A DNA stretch of 64,000 bases from an uncultured Carboxylicivirga sp. Lineage in GTDB: Bacteria; Bacteroidota; Bacteroidia; Bacteroidales; Marinilabiliaceae. Both the position numbers and the translations under genes were made by a program. Under the pieces are notes generated by a model. That model saw only the letters and a program-made list of their open reading frames with translations. It was not told where the DNA came from and made no database searches. Below, piece after piece: positions 53,799 through 61,302 of this stretch. Position 1 is the stretch's first letter. Each line of letters begins with the position of its first letter. The stretch spans positions 372,001 to 436,000 of the forward strand of contig CANNEA010000003.1 of NCBI GenBank assembly GCA_947503525.1, written 5' to 3'.

Positions 53799-54107
53799 AT
53801 GAAAACTGTAATCGAAAAATGCCTTGTATTTGTAATACTTTTATCAGGATATGCCTGTACCGTTCAGAAACCGATAAATTCCATTAATCCTCCAAATAAT
53901 AAAGATTACGAAGTGGATTATTTATTTGAACATGATGGTGTAAAAGTCTATCGCTTTTATGATAGAGGTGATTATATTTACTTTACTTCTTTAAAGAGTG
54001 ATGTAAGCATTATTTCAAATGATTCAACTGTAATACGTAATTATGTTCGTCCTGAAAATGAATTGGGATTGCTAAAACCTGATTCTTTGCATAAAGTTGC
54101 TAAATAG
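53799..54107 (+). CDS. Small lipoprotein, DUF4884-like
   Basis: A 102-residue lipoprotein with a lipobox (FVILLSGYACTVQK). The mature part is short and aromatic, with YEVDYLFEHDGVKVYRFYDRGDYIYFT, a pattern I associate with the Bacteroidota domain DUF4884; that assignment is from memory. Function unknown. It lies 80 bases after GH8 and is probably the last gene of the second PUL transcript. The ATG at 53799 is preferred to a TTG at 53793. The next promoter begins directly after its stop. Confidence 0.7.
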   Translation: MKTVIEKCLVFVILLSGYACTVQKPINSINPPNNKDYEVDYLFEHDGVKVYRFYDRGDYIYFTSLKSDVSIISNDSTVIRNYVRPENELGLLKPDSLHKVAK

Positions 54108-54118
54108 CTTTGGTCTTA

Positions 54119-54149
54119 TTTGCAATCTAAATATATATGTCTACATTCG
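54119..54149 (+). promoter_or_regulatory. Promoter of the tandem-attenuator operon
   Basis: TTTG at 54119-54122, a 19-base spacer and TACATTCG at 54142-54149 (near TAnnTTTG) form a good -33/-7 pair. Transcription would begin near 54155, about 14 bases before the first leader peptide. Confidence 0.6.
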
Positions 54150-54168
54150 TTGTATAATTATAAAAGAA

Positions 54169-54219
54169 ATGAAGACCAGTATTATCATTATTAGTACCAT
54201 TATAATTAACATCTGTTGA
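54169..54219 (+). CDS. Leader peptide 1 (Ile/Thr-rich, attenuation)
   Basis: A 16-residue frame, MKTSIIIISTIIINIC, with eight Ile and two Thr codons, ending in TGA 40 bases before a terminator hairpin. A ribosome stalling on Ile codons when charged tRNA-Ile is low would free the antiterminator (CGGGAA at 54227-54232 against TTCCCG at 54265-54270). The codon run and its placement are hallmarks of amino-acid attenuation. The start codon is preceded by AAAAGAA, a plausible A-rich leader. Confidence 0.75.
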   Translation: MKTSIIIISTIIINIC

Positions 54220-54226
54220 TGTTAAG

Positions 54227-54290
54227 CGGGAACTAATTGGATATTTTTAAATAATCACAAAGCCTTCCCGGATTCAGGGAAGGCTTTTTA
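54227..54290 (+). terminator. Attenuator 1: antiterminator and terminator
   Basis: The terminator is AAGCCTTCCC (54260-54269) pairing with GGGAAGGCTT (54277-54286), followed by T. The competing antiterminator pairs CGGGAA (54227-54232) with TTCCCG (54265-54270), so both cannot form together. Upstream, AACATC (54208-54213) and GATGTT (54218-54223) make a further helix spanning the leader stop codon that can act as the 1:2 pairing of a classical attenuator. Confidence 0.75.
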
Positions 54291-54301
54291 GTTATATACA
54301 T

Positions 54302-54361
54302 ATGAACTTAGTACATACCATTATTATTACCATCACTATTATTATTCCATTATTGGAATGA
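54302..54361 (+). CDS. Leader peptide 2 (Ile/Thr-rich, attenuation)
   Basis: A 19-residue frame, MNLVHTIIITITIIIPLLE, with seven Ile, three Thr and also Leu and Val codons. It begins only 12 bases after the first terminator, so it lies on the same transcript. Its TGA stop (54359-54361) overlaps the antiterminator strand ATGAGA, which directly couples translation to the choice of hairpin. The amino acid content fits control by branched-chain amino acids or threonine. Confidence 0.75.
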   Translation: MNLVHTIIITITIIIPLLE

Positions 54362-54418
54362 GATTGGTAATGTATGCAATAAACTAAAGCCTTTCTCATC
54401 AATGAGAAAGGCTTTTTT
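54358..54418 (+). terminator. Attenuator 2: antiterminator and terminator
   Basis: Terminator AAAGCCTTTCTCAT (54386-54399) pairs with ATGAGAAAGGCTTT (54402-54415), followed by a T run. The antiterminator pairs ATGAGA (54358-54363) with TCTCAT (54394-54399). A further helix, CATTA (54348-54352) with TAATG (54368-54372), can compete with it. It ends 36 bases before the ACT gene. Confidence 0.78.
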
Positions 54419-54454
54419 TATATCTGAACAATAACACCATAAATAATAAACCAA

Positions 54455-54697
54455 ATGGAAAATAATTTTAGTATCGACGTGCTGGCAGAAGATAGCCTGG
54501 GATTGGCTGCCAAATTATTAATGTTTTTCGAGCGTAAACAAATAAATGTAAAACTGATGACTCTTGAGGATCTGCCTGAAAATAAGAGTTGTTCATTCAA
54601 TTTTTTGGTAGAATCAACAGATCTTGAGGTTGAACGGACAAGCCTTTTTATTTCAAAGCAAGTAGGTGTTATGGATGTTGGCTTTTACGCAGTATAA
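54455..54697 (+). CDS. Orphan ACT-domain protein (IlvN/IlvM-like regulatory subunit)
   Basis: An 80-residue protein that is almost exactly one ACT domain: FSIDVLAEDSLGLAAKLLMF, then FERKQINVKLMTLEDLPE and a final beta strand ending VMDVGFYAV. The layout and the G-L-A-x-K-L / R-K-x-I-N-V segments resemble the small subunit of acetohydroxyacid synthase (IlvN, IlvM), but the C-terminal half of the Bacteroidota IlvN is absent and no large subunit is near. Preceded by two leader-peptide attenuators and followed by a convergent gene, it seems to be the only protein under that control. It may regulate AHAS or another amino-acid enzyme in trans. This function is inferred. Confidence 0.7.
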   Translation: MENNFSIDVLAEDSLGLAAKLLMFFERKQINVKLMTLEDLPENKSCSFNFLVESTDLEVERTSLFISKQVGVMDVGFYAV

Positions 54698-54703
54698 TTA
54701 GCA

Positions 54704-56749
54704 CTATTTATCAGGCAATACTTGCGCTTCAACTAATCTGGTTTTTAAACGCTCATGGTTTACCCAAAATTTAGTTTCGATTTTATCCATGAGTTGTTTA
54801 AATGCCGGATCATCCTTAATATTATCCATAATAGGATCATTAGGAATAAAAAGTGGAATCCAGTATTGATAGTTATCTTCCTTTGAAAACAATTCAAGGT
54901 GGTATAGCGCTTTTTCTTTATTACCTATATAAGAATAATAGGAAGATAAATTCAGATGTTGATAGATGGATTCATCATTATCAGCAAATCGTTTGTATTG
55001 ATCCAATAATTGTTTTGATTTTTCGGAATTACCCATCTTATCATAAACCAGAGCGATTTCGGCGTATTTGTGTATATATATATCCAGCTGATATAAATCT
55101 TTGATGTACAGAAATTTTTTGAAGTATTGATATGAAGTTTCCCAATCACGCAGATAGTAGCAGGTATTTCCAAGCTCCTGAATAATATCAAGTCTGGTTG
55201 TATCTCTTGATAAAGCTTCAAGAAGAAGAGTTTTAGTCTGATCAAGATTTCTGTCTCTGGCATACAGAATATAGGCTTTTACATATTCCGAAAACAAGTT
55301 TTCAGGATTATACGCTAAGGATTGATCTATTGCTGTAATAGCCTCGTTTGTAAAGCCAGTTTGGATAAGGGCATTGCTTAAATGTAAATAGATATAGCTG
55401 GCGGTACTCGAATCGTTAGAAGCAATATCCAAGCTAATTCCTTTTAATGCATATTCCAGATATTTCTCCGTGTCGGGGATATGATTGGTATATAATTCGG
55501 ATAGAGTATTTATAACCAAAGCAGAGTTAGGATTGTATTCCAGAGCTTTTTCAAGGTAGATAATTGCTTGTTCATAATCGTATTCATTGATGAACTGCAT
55601 GGCTTTAGCCGTCATTCCCTGAGCCAGTTTTGGCTGATATAATAAGGACATATCAGCATAATAGGTAACGGAATCGGCATACTGCTTGTCTTCCTGGAAG
55701 ATATCTAAGAAATGGTAAGCAAGAGCTAAAGCAGCATGTGCACGTGCAAAATCTTCATCTTCATCAATGGCTTTATGAAGAAAGGCTATCCCTGTGCGCA
55801 GACTTTCAATATTACCATAATTGAATAGGTCTAAACCTTTCAGAAAATAATCATAGGCCAACATGTTATCCGTAGGAATCTCATTCAAACGTTGCTTTTC
55901 TTCCGGAGTAATAATAATATGAATGCGTTCAGCAATTTTTTCAGCAACCTCGCTTTGAATCTGAAAAACATCACTTAATTCTCTATTGTATTGTTGTGCC
56001 CATAAATGATCGTCGTTATTCGCCATGATAAGCTGAACACTTAAGCGGATAGATTCACCCACTTTCTGGCCACTACCTTCAAGTATATAACTCACGCCTA
56101 ATTCATTGGCAATTTCAGGAATGGTTTTATTCGAATTGCGATACTTTTCAACCGAAGTGCGACTAACCACCTTCAGATCTTCTAGTTGTTGTAAGTTGTT
56201 CAGAATAGATTCCATCAGGCCATTGACGAAATATACATTGCTTGAATCAGCACTATCGTTTATAAATGGTAATACAGCAATTGAATGATCAATGTTTTCA
56301 AGTGCTTTGGCCTTTTGATTTAAATAAATTGTGGATGTTATAGTCACAAGAATTAAGACAAGGGCGACTGCGCCTGTTATCCATTTCCATTTATTAGAAC
56401 TACTTTCTATTAGGACATCCTTATTTTCAGACTGTTTATTGGCTTCACCCGGGGGATAACCATATTGTTCACGAAAGCATTTTGTAAAATACGATGTGCT
56501 GCTGAATCCAACTTCATAGGAAATCTCAGAAATGGTTTTATCTCCTTGGATTAACATTCCCAATGCTTCTTCTAATCTTACTTGTCTGATAAATTGACTA
56601 ACGGAAAGTTGACTGTGTTTTTGAACTTTTCGAAGTAAATTAGAGCGACTCATACCGACTTCATTGGCCAATTCCGAAACACCAAATTGATCGTTGGATA
56701 TATTCTGAAGAATTATCTTTTTAAGTTCAAGTAAAAACTCGTTTTCCAT
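54704..56749 (-). CDS. Membrane-anchored AraC-type regulator with TPR repeats
   Basis: A 681-residue protein in which the AraC/XylS HTH is at the N-terminus (residues ~5-105; SNLLRKVQKHSQLSVSQFIRQVRLEEALGML and TISEISYEVGFSSTSYFTKCFREQYGYPPGEAN), opposite to the usual C-terminal place. Then come a membrane segment near 118-138 (WITGAVALVLILVTITSTIYL), a CadC/FlgO-like domain (IAVLPFINDSADSSNVYFVNGLMESILNNL ... DHLWAQQYNREL), and about ten TPR-like helices to the end. This looks like a one-component sensor with a cytoplasmic DNA-binding part and a periplasmic sensing part. Its targets are not known; it lies 6 bases from the ACT gene's stop, tail to tail. Confidence 0.87.
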   Translation of the reverse strand: MENEFLLELKKIILQNISNDQFGVSELANEVGMSRSNLLRKVQKHSQLSVSQFIRQVRLEEALGMLIQGDKTISEISYEVGFSSTSYFTKCFREQYGYPPGEANKQSENKDVLIESSSNKWKWITGAVALVLILVTITSTIYLNQKAKALENIDHSIAVLPFINDSADSSNVYFVNGLMESILNNLQQLEDLKVVSRTSVEKYRNSNKTIPEIANELGVSYILEGSGQKVGESIRLSVQLIMANNDDHLWAQQYNRELSDVFQIQSEVAEKIAERIHIIITPEEKQRLNEIPTDNMLAYDYFLKGLDLFNYGNIESLRTGIAFLHKAIDEDEDFARAHAALALAYHFLDIFQEDKQYADSVTYYADMSLLYQPKLAQGMTAKAMQFINEYDYEQAIIYLEKALEYNPNSALVINTLSELYTNHIPDTEKYLEYALKGISLDIASNDSSTASYIYLHLSNALIQTGFTNEAITAIDQSLAYNPENLFSEYVKAYILYARDRNLDQTKTLLLEALSRDTTRLDIIQELGNTCYYLRDWETSYQYFKKFLYIKDLYQLDIYIHKYAEIALVYDKMGNSEKSKQLLDQYKRFADNDESIYQHLNLSSYYSYIGNKEKALYHLELFSKEDNYQYWIPLFIPNDPIMDNIKDDPAFKQLMDKIETKFWVNHERLKTRLVEAQVLPDK

Positions 56750-57015
56750 TCTTTTAAAGGGAGATTTCGATTCAGTTTTTCAAGCACAAGATACAATAAT
56801 TTCGTCTTCCAAATTCTTACTTTTTAAACTCTAATTATTGAATAAGACAGGTTTTGCGTCATGATTTATAGTCTTGCATCATATTTTTTAATGAGGAGTA
56901 GAATGTTATATTGATTGCTACACAGTTGTTTAGTGTTACTTTCTTTATTTTATCAACTTTGAAGTATCAAAATTAATGTTTAACCAACCTTTTCGGAAGG
57001 TGCAAAAATGATATT

Positions 57016-57603
57016 ATGAAAACGCAAATAATGAAAGTTAGAAACAGTTTTAGAATTGTACTAATGGCATCGTTTATTCTATTAACGGCATGTCAAAGCA
57101 AAACTTCAGGACAAGATTCTTCGGAATCTAAAAAGGAAGTGAAACAAGTAAAACCAAAAATGGATGTTAATGCAGCTGCCTTTATTGGAGATCTAAAAGC
57201 AATTAAGCAACACATTAGTATTGGTAGCGATTTAAATGTAAAAGACCAATTCGGATCTACACCTTTAATTATTGCAACAACATTTAATAAAGTAGAAGTC
57301 GCAAAGGCATTAATTGAAGGCGGTGCTGATTTAAGCCTTACGAGTGCAGATGGCTCAACTCCCTTGCATACGGCAGCATTCTTTTGTCGTAAAGATATTG
57401 TTGAAATGTTGATTGCCAATGGGGCAGATAAGACTATCAAAAATAATTACGGATCAACGCCTTATGAGTCGGTAATTAGTAATTTTAGTGACGTAAAACC
57501 GATCTACATACAATTAAATAAAGATCTGGGACCATTAGGTTTAAAGTTAGACTATGATGAATTGGAAAACTTAAGACCTGTAATTGCAGAGCTTGTTAAA
57601 TAA
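57016..57603 (+). CDS. Ankyrin-repeat lipoprotein
   Basis: A 195-residue periplasmic or outer-membrane lipoprotein (lipobox ILLTACQSK). After a short linker it carries about three ankyrin repeats: DLKAIKQHISIGSDLNVKDQ, GSTPLIIATTFNKVEVAKALIEGGADLSLTSA and GSTPLHTAAFFCRKDIVEMLIANGADKTIKNN, all with the TPL-x-x-A and GAD consensus. The domain mediates protein-protein contacts; the partner is unknown. It is divergent from the AraC-TPR gene, so control by that regulator is possible (inference). ATGs at 57016 and 57031 are both feasible. Confidence 0.8.
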   Translation: MKTQIMKVRNSFRIVLMASFILLTACQSKTSGQDSSESKKEVKQVKPKMDVNAAAFIGDLKAIKQHISIGSDLNVKDQFGSTPLIIATTFNKVEVAKALIEGGADLSLTSADGSTPLHTAAFFCRKDIVEMLIANGADKTIKNNYGSTPYESVISNFSDVKPIYIQLNKDLGPLGLKLDYDELENLRPVIAELVK

Positions 57604-57654
57604 TACTGATAATAAAATCTGATTATTGCCTATTATAGACCTAATACTTTGAAG

Positions 57655-58698
57655 ATGGAAACTAATGAACGCAGATACGATATAGATTGGTTGAGAGTAA
57701 TTGCAATTGCCTTATTATTGATTTATCATGCCGTAATCTCATTTCAACCGTGGGGAGTGTTTTTTGGATTTATTCAAAATGAAAAATCCATTGAAACACT
57801 CTGGATTCCTATGTCGATGCTAAATGTATGGCGAATTCCATTATTGTTTTTTGTTTCAGGAATGGGCGTTTGTTTTGCCATGAAAAAACGTTCATGGAAA
57901 CAGCTAATATCTGAACGAAGCAGACGTATTTTGCTGCCATTACTATTTGGTATGTTTGTGATAGTGCCATTACATGTATTAATATGGCAAAATTATTATA
58001 GTCAGGACTTAGCTTACCAAATCAGTAGAGGGCATCTCTGGTTTTTAGGAAATATCTTCGTTTATGTTCTTCTTTTATTTCCTGTTTTTTATTACCTGAG
58101 TTCAAATAGTAACAATGGATTTATGCTTGTAATGCAGATAGTTTTTCAGAATCCGTTTGGAATATTAGTGGTAATATTACCTTTTGTACTTGAAACTTTT
58201 ATTGTTAATCCAGAATCGTTTGAAATATATGCGATGACCTGGCATGGCTTCTATATAGGACTGCTGGCTTTTAGTTTCGGTTTTTTATTTGTTAAAAGTG
58301 GGAGCGTATTTTGGGCTACGGTATTAAAATGGAGATGGTTATATGTAACTGTCGCGATATTCTTTTATTTTATTCGCTTACTTATTTTTGAGTTGGAAGC
58401 ACCTTCTTATTTAGTGGCTATAGAATCTGTCTTTTGGTTGTATGCTGTTTTTGGATTTGCCTATAAGTATCTCAATAAAGGAAGTGCTGTATTATCATAT
58501 CTTAGCAAAGCCGCTTATCCGATTTATATTGTTCATATGATATTTCAGTATTTGGCCTGTGTATGGATTATGCCTTTGGATTTACCTGTTTCATTTAAGC
58601 TAATGGGAGTGATTGCTATTAGTTTTATCGGCAGCTATCTGTTTTACGAACTTTTCATCCGTCGCATTAAATTGGTTCGCTTATTTTTTGGCGGTTAA
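57655..58698 (+). CDS. Acyltransferase family 3 membrane protein (OpgC/MdoC-like)
   Basis: A 347-residue integral membrane protein with about ten hydrophobic segments. The start YDIDWLRVIAIALLLIYHAVI with its conserved Asp-His region is typical of acyltransferase-3 proteins, and LLFFVSGMGVCFAMKKRSWKQLISERSRRILLPLLFGM and HLWFLGNIFVYVLLLFPVF agree with the glucan-modifying OpgC/MdoC-like group. It likely transfers an acyl group, possibly succinyl, to a periplasmic or surface carbohydrate. The ATG at 57655 is used; the frame opens at a TTG at 57649. The ankyrin gene is 51 bases upstream, perhaps in the same transcript. Confidence 0.85.
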   Translation: METNERRYDIDWLRVIAIALLLIYHAVISFQPWGVFFGFIQNEKSIETLWIPMSMLNVWRIPLLFFVSGMGVCFAMKKRSWKQLISERSRRILLPLLFGMFVIVPLHVLIWQNYYSQDLAYQISRGHLWFLGNIFVYVLLLFPVFYYLSSNSNNGFMLVMQIVFQNPFGILVVILPFVLETFIVNPESFEIYAMTWHGFYIGLLAFSFGFLFVKSGSVFWATVLKWRWLYVTVAIFFYFIRLLIFELEAPSYLVAIESVFWLYAVFGFAYKYLNKGSAVLSYLSKAAYPIYIVHMIFQYLACVWIMPLDLPVSFKLMGVIAISFIGSYLFYELFIRRIKLVRLFFGG

Positions 58699-58733
58699 GT
58701 TGAACAGGAGAATTTTAAACAATTAACTATAAA

Positions 58734-58894
58734 ATAAGGGGGTGTCCAAAAATAAAGTTTCACGCAAAAAGCGCTAAGGATTTCGCAAAGGCCGCAAAGT
58801 ATAAAATATTATTTTTCATAGTTTTGCGTTCTTTGCGATTTTCTTGCTTTGCGCACTTTGTGAGAAATAATAGAGTTTTTGTACACCCTCTTAT
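58734..58894. repeat. Small inverted-repeat element (MITE- or REP-like)
   Basis: A 161-base palindromic element in the gap between convergent genes. Its ends are ATAAGGGGGTGTCCAAAAA (58734-58752) and the complement of TTTTTGTACACCCTCTTAT (58876-58894), matching at 17 of 19 positions. The interior on both arms repeats GCAAAG-type units (TTTCGCAAAGGCCGCAAAG and, reversed, GCGCAAAGCAAGAAAATCGC). It codes for nothing. Palindromes rich in CGCAAAG occur as dispersed intergenic repeats in many bacteria; a non-autonomous transposable or REP-like origin is inferred, as the rest of the genome was not available. Confidence 0.6.
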
Positions 58895-58917
58895 TTATAA
58901 TTGGTATTAGTCGTTAA

Positions 58918-60117
58918 TTAACTACAGCCACCCGATACTCTCTTTGCCTTCTTCTCAACCGGCTTATTTAGTCTGGCAATCGACTTATCAATTTCGTCAA
59001 GTCGTTTGGCAGCCCGCTCTCTGAATAACATTAGATCTGCCTCATGTTTACTAATCTGACTTAGATCTGAAGCTATATTGTAGAAATTATGTTGAAACTC
59101 TTGAGCGCTTGTTTTTAAGGCCAGATTTTCTGAACGACCTGCGTATTCTGCAATTAAATATGCACGCTTAGTCTGCTCATCGGAATTGCCATAAAATACA
59201 TTCACTTTCAAGTTTTGTTTGAACAAGTAACTGTTTTCCGCCAAATGCAGTTCATCCAGGGAAACATGGATAGCCGTTGGAATATGAAAAGCGTCATATT
59301 CATCTTTACTACGAATATCAATTACATTATAAGTATAATGTTTATGCATTAACTCCAGCGCTAATTTATCGCCATCTAATTGTTTAATATGCGTCGTGTT
59401 ATCACTAAGCAGATTATCAACTCTTGAACTCATCAGTTCTAGTCGTGATGGTATGCTAAGCGTTATTAATATTAAAACAACAGGAACGGATACGATAAGT
59501 GAATACTTTATCACTTGTGGTTTTAAGTATTTTGTTGGCAATCCGTTAACCTTATTTTCAATACGTTGAATTAATATAAATACAGCAACTGCAATAAGGA
59601 CCATTAATAGGGCAAATAATTCGCGAGAAATGCCCATCATCTCAAACATAAGCAAATCACCAAGATTGTTGGACAAATACAAGTCTTTAACTAATGGAAA
59701 GGATTCGGAGAATGCAAACACACCTAGTATAGTACCTAAAATGAATAGCCATCCGTCAATTTTACCGGAGGCCGCAGCACATACACTAGTACCGGGACAA
59801 AAGCCCCCAATTATAAAGCCTCCTCCCATAATGGCGCCACCTACTATTGCAGCCCATAAAAAAGTTGGATTAATGTAAATTATATCCACATTAATTAAGC
59901 CCATGTGATTAAGAATTGTAATTCCCACCATAGCTGTTACACCAGCAGTAAAGAATACTTTCAATACAGTAAAGTCATAGCCATAAAACAAGCCGACTAA
60001 TTTGCGGGTTGAACCAAATCCACCTTGTTCAAGTGCTACACCAAAACCAAAGCCAAGTACAATGGCGATGATCAAATTAAATTCATTACTTATAATATCA
60101 GGAACTAAAGGTGCCAT
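58918..60117 (-). CDS. YeeE/YedE-type sulfur transporter half with degenerate rhodanese domain
   Basis: A 399-residue membrane protein. The first ~260 residues carry eight or so hydrophobic segments with the YeeE/YedE (thiosulfate/sulfur import) signature GFCPGTSVCAAASGKIDG. The C-terminal ~140 residues are rhodanese-like (HYTYNVIDIRSKDEYDAFHIPTAIHVSLDEL), but the catalytic loop reads VFYGNSDEQTKRA with no Cys, so sulfur transferase activity is unlikely. A Cys does occur in the very C-terminal VSGGCS. ATG 60117 is chosen because it lies 1 base after the stop of the upstream gene; the longer frame begins at TTG 60180. It works with the short YeeE half encoded just before it. Confidence 0.82.
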   Translation of the reverse strand: MAPLVPDIISNEFNLIIAIVLGFGFGVALEQGGFGSTRKLVGLFYGYDFTVLKVFFTAGVTAMVGITILNHMGLINVDIIYINPTFLWAAIVGGAIMGGGFIIGGFCPGTSVCAAASGKIDGWLFILGTILGVFAFSESFPLVKDLYLSNNLGDLLMFEMMGISRELFALLMVLIAVAVFILIQRIENKVNGLPTKYLKPQVIKYSLIVSVPVVLILITLSIPSRLELMSSRVDNLLSDNTTHIKQLDGDKLALELMHKHYTYNVIDIRSKDEYDAFHIPTAIHVSLDELHLAENSYLFKQNLKVNVFYGNSDEQTKRAYLIAEYAGRSENLALKTSAQEFQHNFYNIASDLSQISKHEADLMLFRERAAKRLDEIDKSIARLNKPVEKKAKRVSGGCS

Positions 60118-60118
60118 G

Positions 60119-60655
60119 TTAATTTGTTTTATTAATCCAAAGTTTTCTAAAAAAGTATGCCAGGCTATACGCCATTCCAAATATGGAAATCATGGTTAGT
60201 ATTCCACCAAATGACATGACTGCCATTCCACTGAGAGCTGAGCCACTGGTACAACCTCTTGCCAATTGGCTTCCAAATCCAAATAATGATCCTCCCAAAA
60301 TAGCCGCTACGATTCGAGTGTTATTTTTAACGTTGGGCCCTTTTTCAAGTTTAACATTTATACGATTTGAAGCTAAAGCAGAAACAAAAGCACCAAGTGC
60401 AACACCAAGAACCTCAAATACCAACCAGGTTTTTAATGGTCCATCGGGATGGCTATCATTATAATTACTATAATAGCTTTGACTCTCGCTATATTCAGGA
60501 GCAAAAGTGTTAACTGATTGTACTACTACACTTTTCATGGCACCACTTGCTCCAAGTCCCCTTCCGGTTATATAAATGGTACTCAATAACACAAAACCCA
60601 GCACGAAACCGGCCAGATATGGATTCATGTATTTTTTAGGCGTTCCTGTCATCAT
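60119..60655 (-). CDS. YeeE/YedE-family membrane protein, short half
   Basis: A 178-residue membrane protein with the second YeeE/YedE signature, GSQLARGCTSGSALSGMAVMSFGG. In single-chain YeeE proteins two such halves are fused; here they are encoded as two adjacent genes, this one first. The likely role is import of thiosulfate or another reduced sulfur species across the inner membrane (family knowledge). Its start overlaps the end of the cytochrome b gene by about 20 bases, and its stop is followed after 1 base by the next gene, so the genes form a tight operon. ATGs at 60655 and 60652 are possible. Confidence 0.8.
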   Translation of the reverse strand: MMTGTPKKYMNPYLAGFVLGFVLLSTIYITGRGLGASGAMKSVVVQSVNTFAPEYSESQSYYSNYNDSHPDGPLKTWLVFEVLGVALGAFVSALASNRINVKLEKGPNVKNNTRIVAAILGGSLFGFGSQLARGCTSGSALSGMAVMSFGGILTMISIFGMAYSLAYFFRKLWINKTN

Positions 60656-61292
60656 TTATGTTTTTATTATTTTCTTTCTCTTTTTCTTCATCTTCTAACA
60701 TTTCCCAGCCAGTAATCATTGCTTTAATGTTAGTAGTAGGTGTGTGGCCTGTTGTTGTCATATATACATGAACAACAATAAAACCTAATAGTAAAAAAGC
60801 GCCTAATGTGTGAATCCATGCAATAATGTCTAAAGGAATGTCCGATACGACAATAATTCCATTTTCATCAAAGGTTTTGTAATAGAGATACATTAAACCA
60901 GAAAGGATTACCACTGGTGCCATAATTAATTTAAAGCCTAAGTATACCATGGCCTGAAGTGGATTCAGCTTTTTTCGTGCTGATTTTATGGTCGGGTGGG
61001 GCGCATTCTTAAACATTCCCACTGTATAGTATTGTATTTGTTCCTTCAGCTTTGAAATGGTTGGAATGTATTGCTTCCATTCACCAGTTGTGAAATGCCA
61101 AAATATTGAAAACGCAATTAGTCCTAACAACAGGTATGATGCTATACGGTGAAAAGTAACCGCTTTCTCAAATCCAAACAAGTGGAATGAATCGTGAACC
61201 TCAAAGCCTGTTAGAGCAAGAAAAAATATAAGGAAGGCCTGACTCCAGTGCCAAAAGCGTTCAAATTTTTTATAAATATATACTGGTTTCAT
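60636..61292 (-). CDS. Cytochrome b561-like membrane subunit
   Basis: A 218-residue, four-helix membrane cytochrome b resembling the gamma subunits of formate dehydrogenase or thiosulfate reductase. Candidate haem ligands are the His residues in FERFWHWSQAFLIFFLALTGFEVHDSFHLFG, VTFHRIASYLLLGLIAFSIFWHFTTG and IAWIHTLGAFLLLGFIVVHVYM. It would pass electrons from the menaquinol pool to the octaheme cytochrome encoded 10 bases upstream. The soluble C-terminal tail is acidic and short. Confidence 0.82.
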   Translation of the reverse strand: MKPVYIYKKFERFWHWSQAFLIFFLALTGFEVHDSFHLFGFEKAVTFHRIASYLLLGLIAFSIFWHFTTGEWKQYIPTISKLKEQIQYYTVGMFKNAPHPTIKSARKKLNPLQAMVYLGFKLIMAPVVILSGLMYLYYKTFDENGIIVVSDIPLDIIAWIHTLGAFLLLGFIVVHVYMTTTGHTPTTNIKAMITGWEMLEDEEKEKENNKNINDDRNA

Positions 61293-61302
61293 ATTGTGAG
61301 TA

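Noticed and set aside
54227-54420. Two ordinary terminators after the PUL
   Set aside because: Each is preceded by an Ile-rich short frame and a strand that competes with the terminator stem, which a plain terminator does not need.
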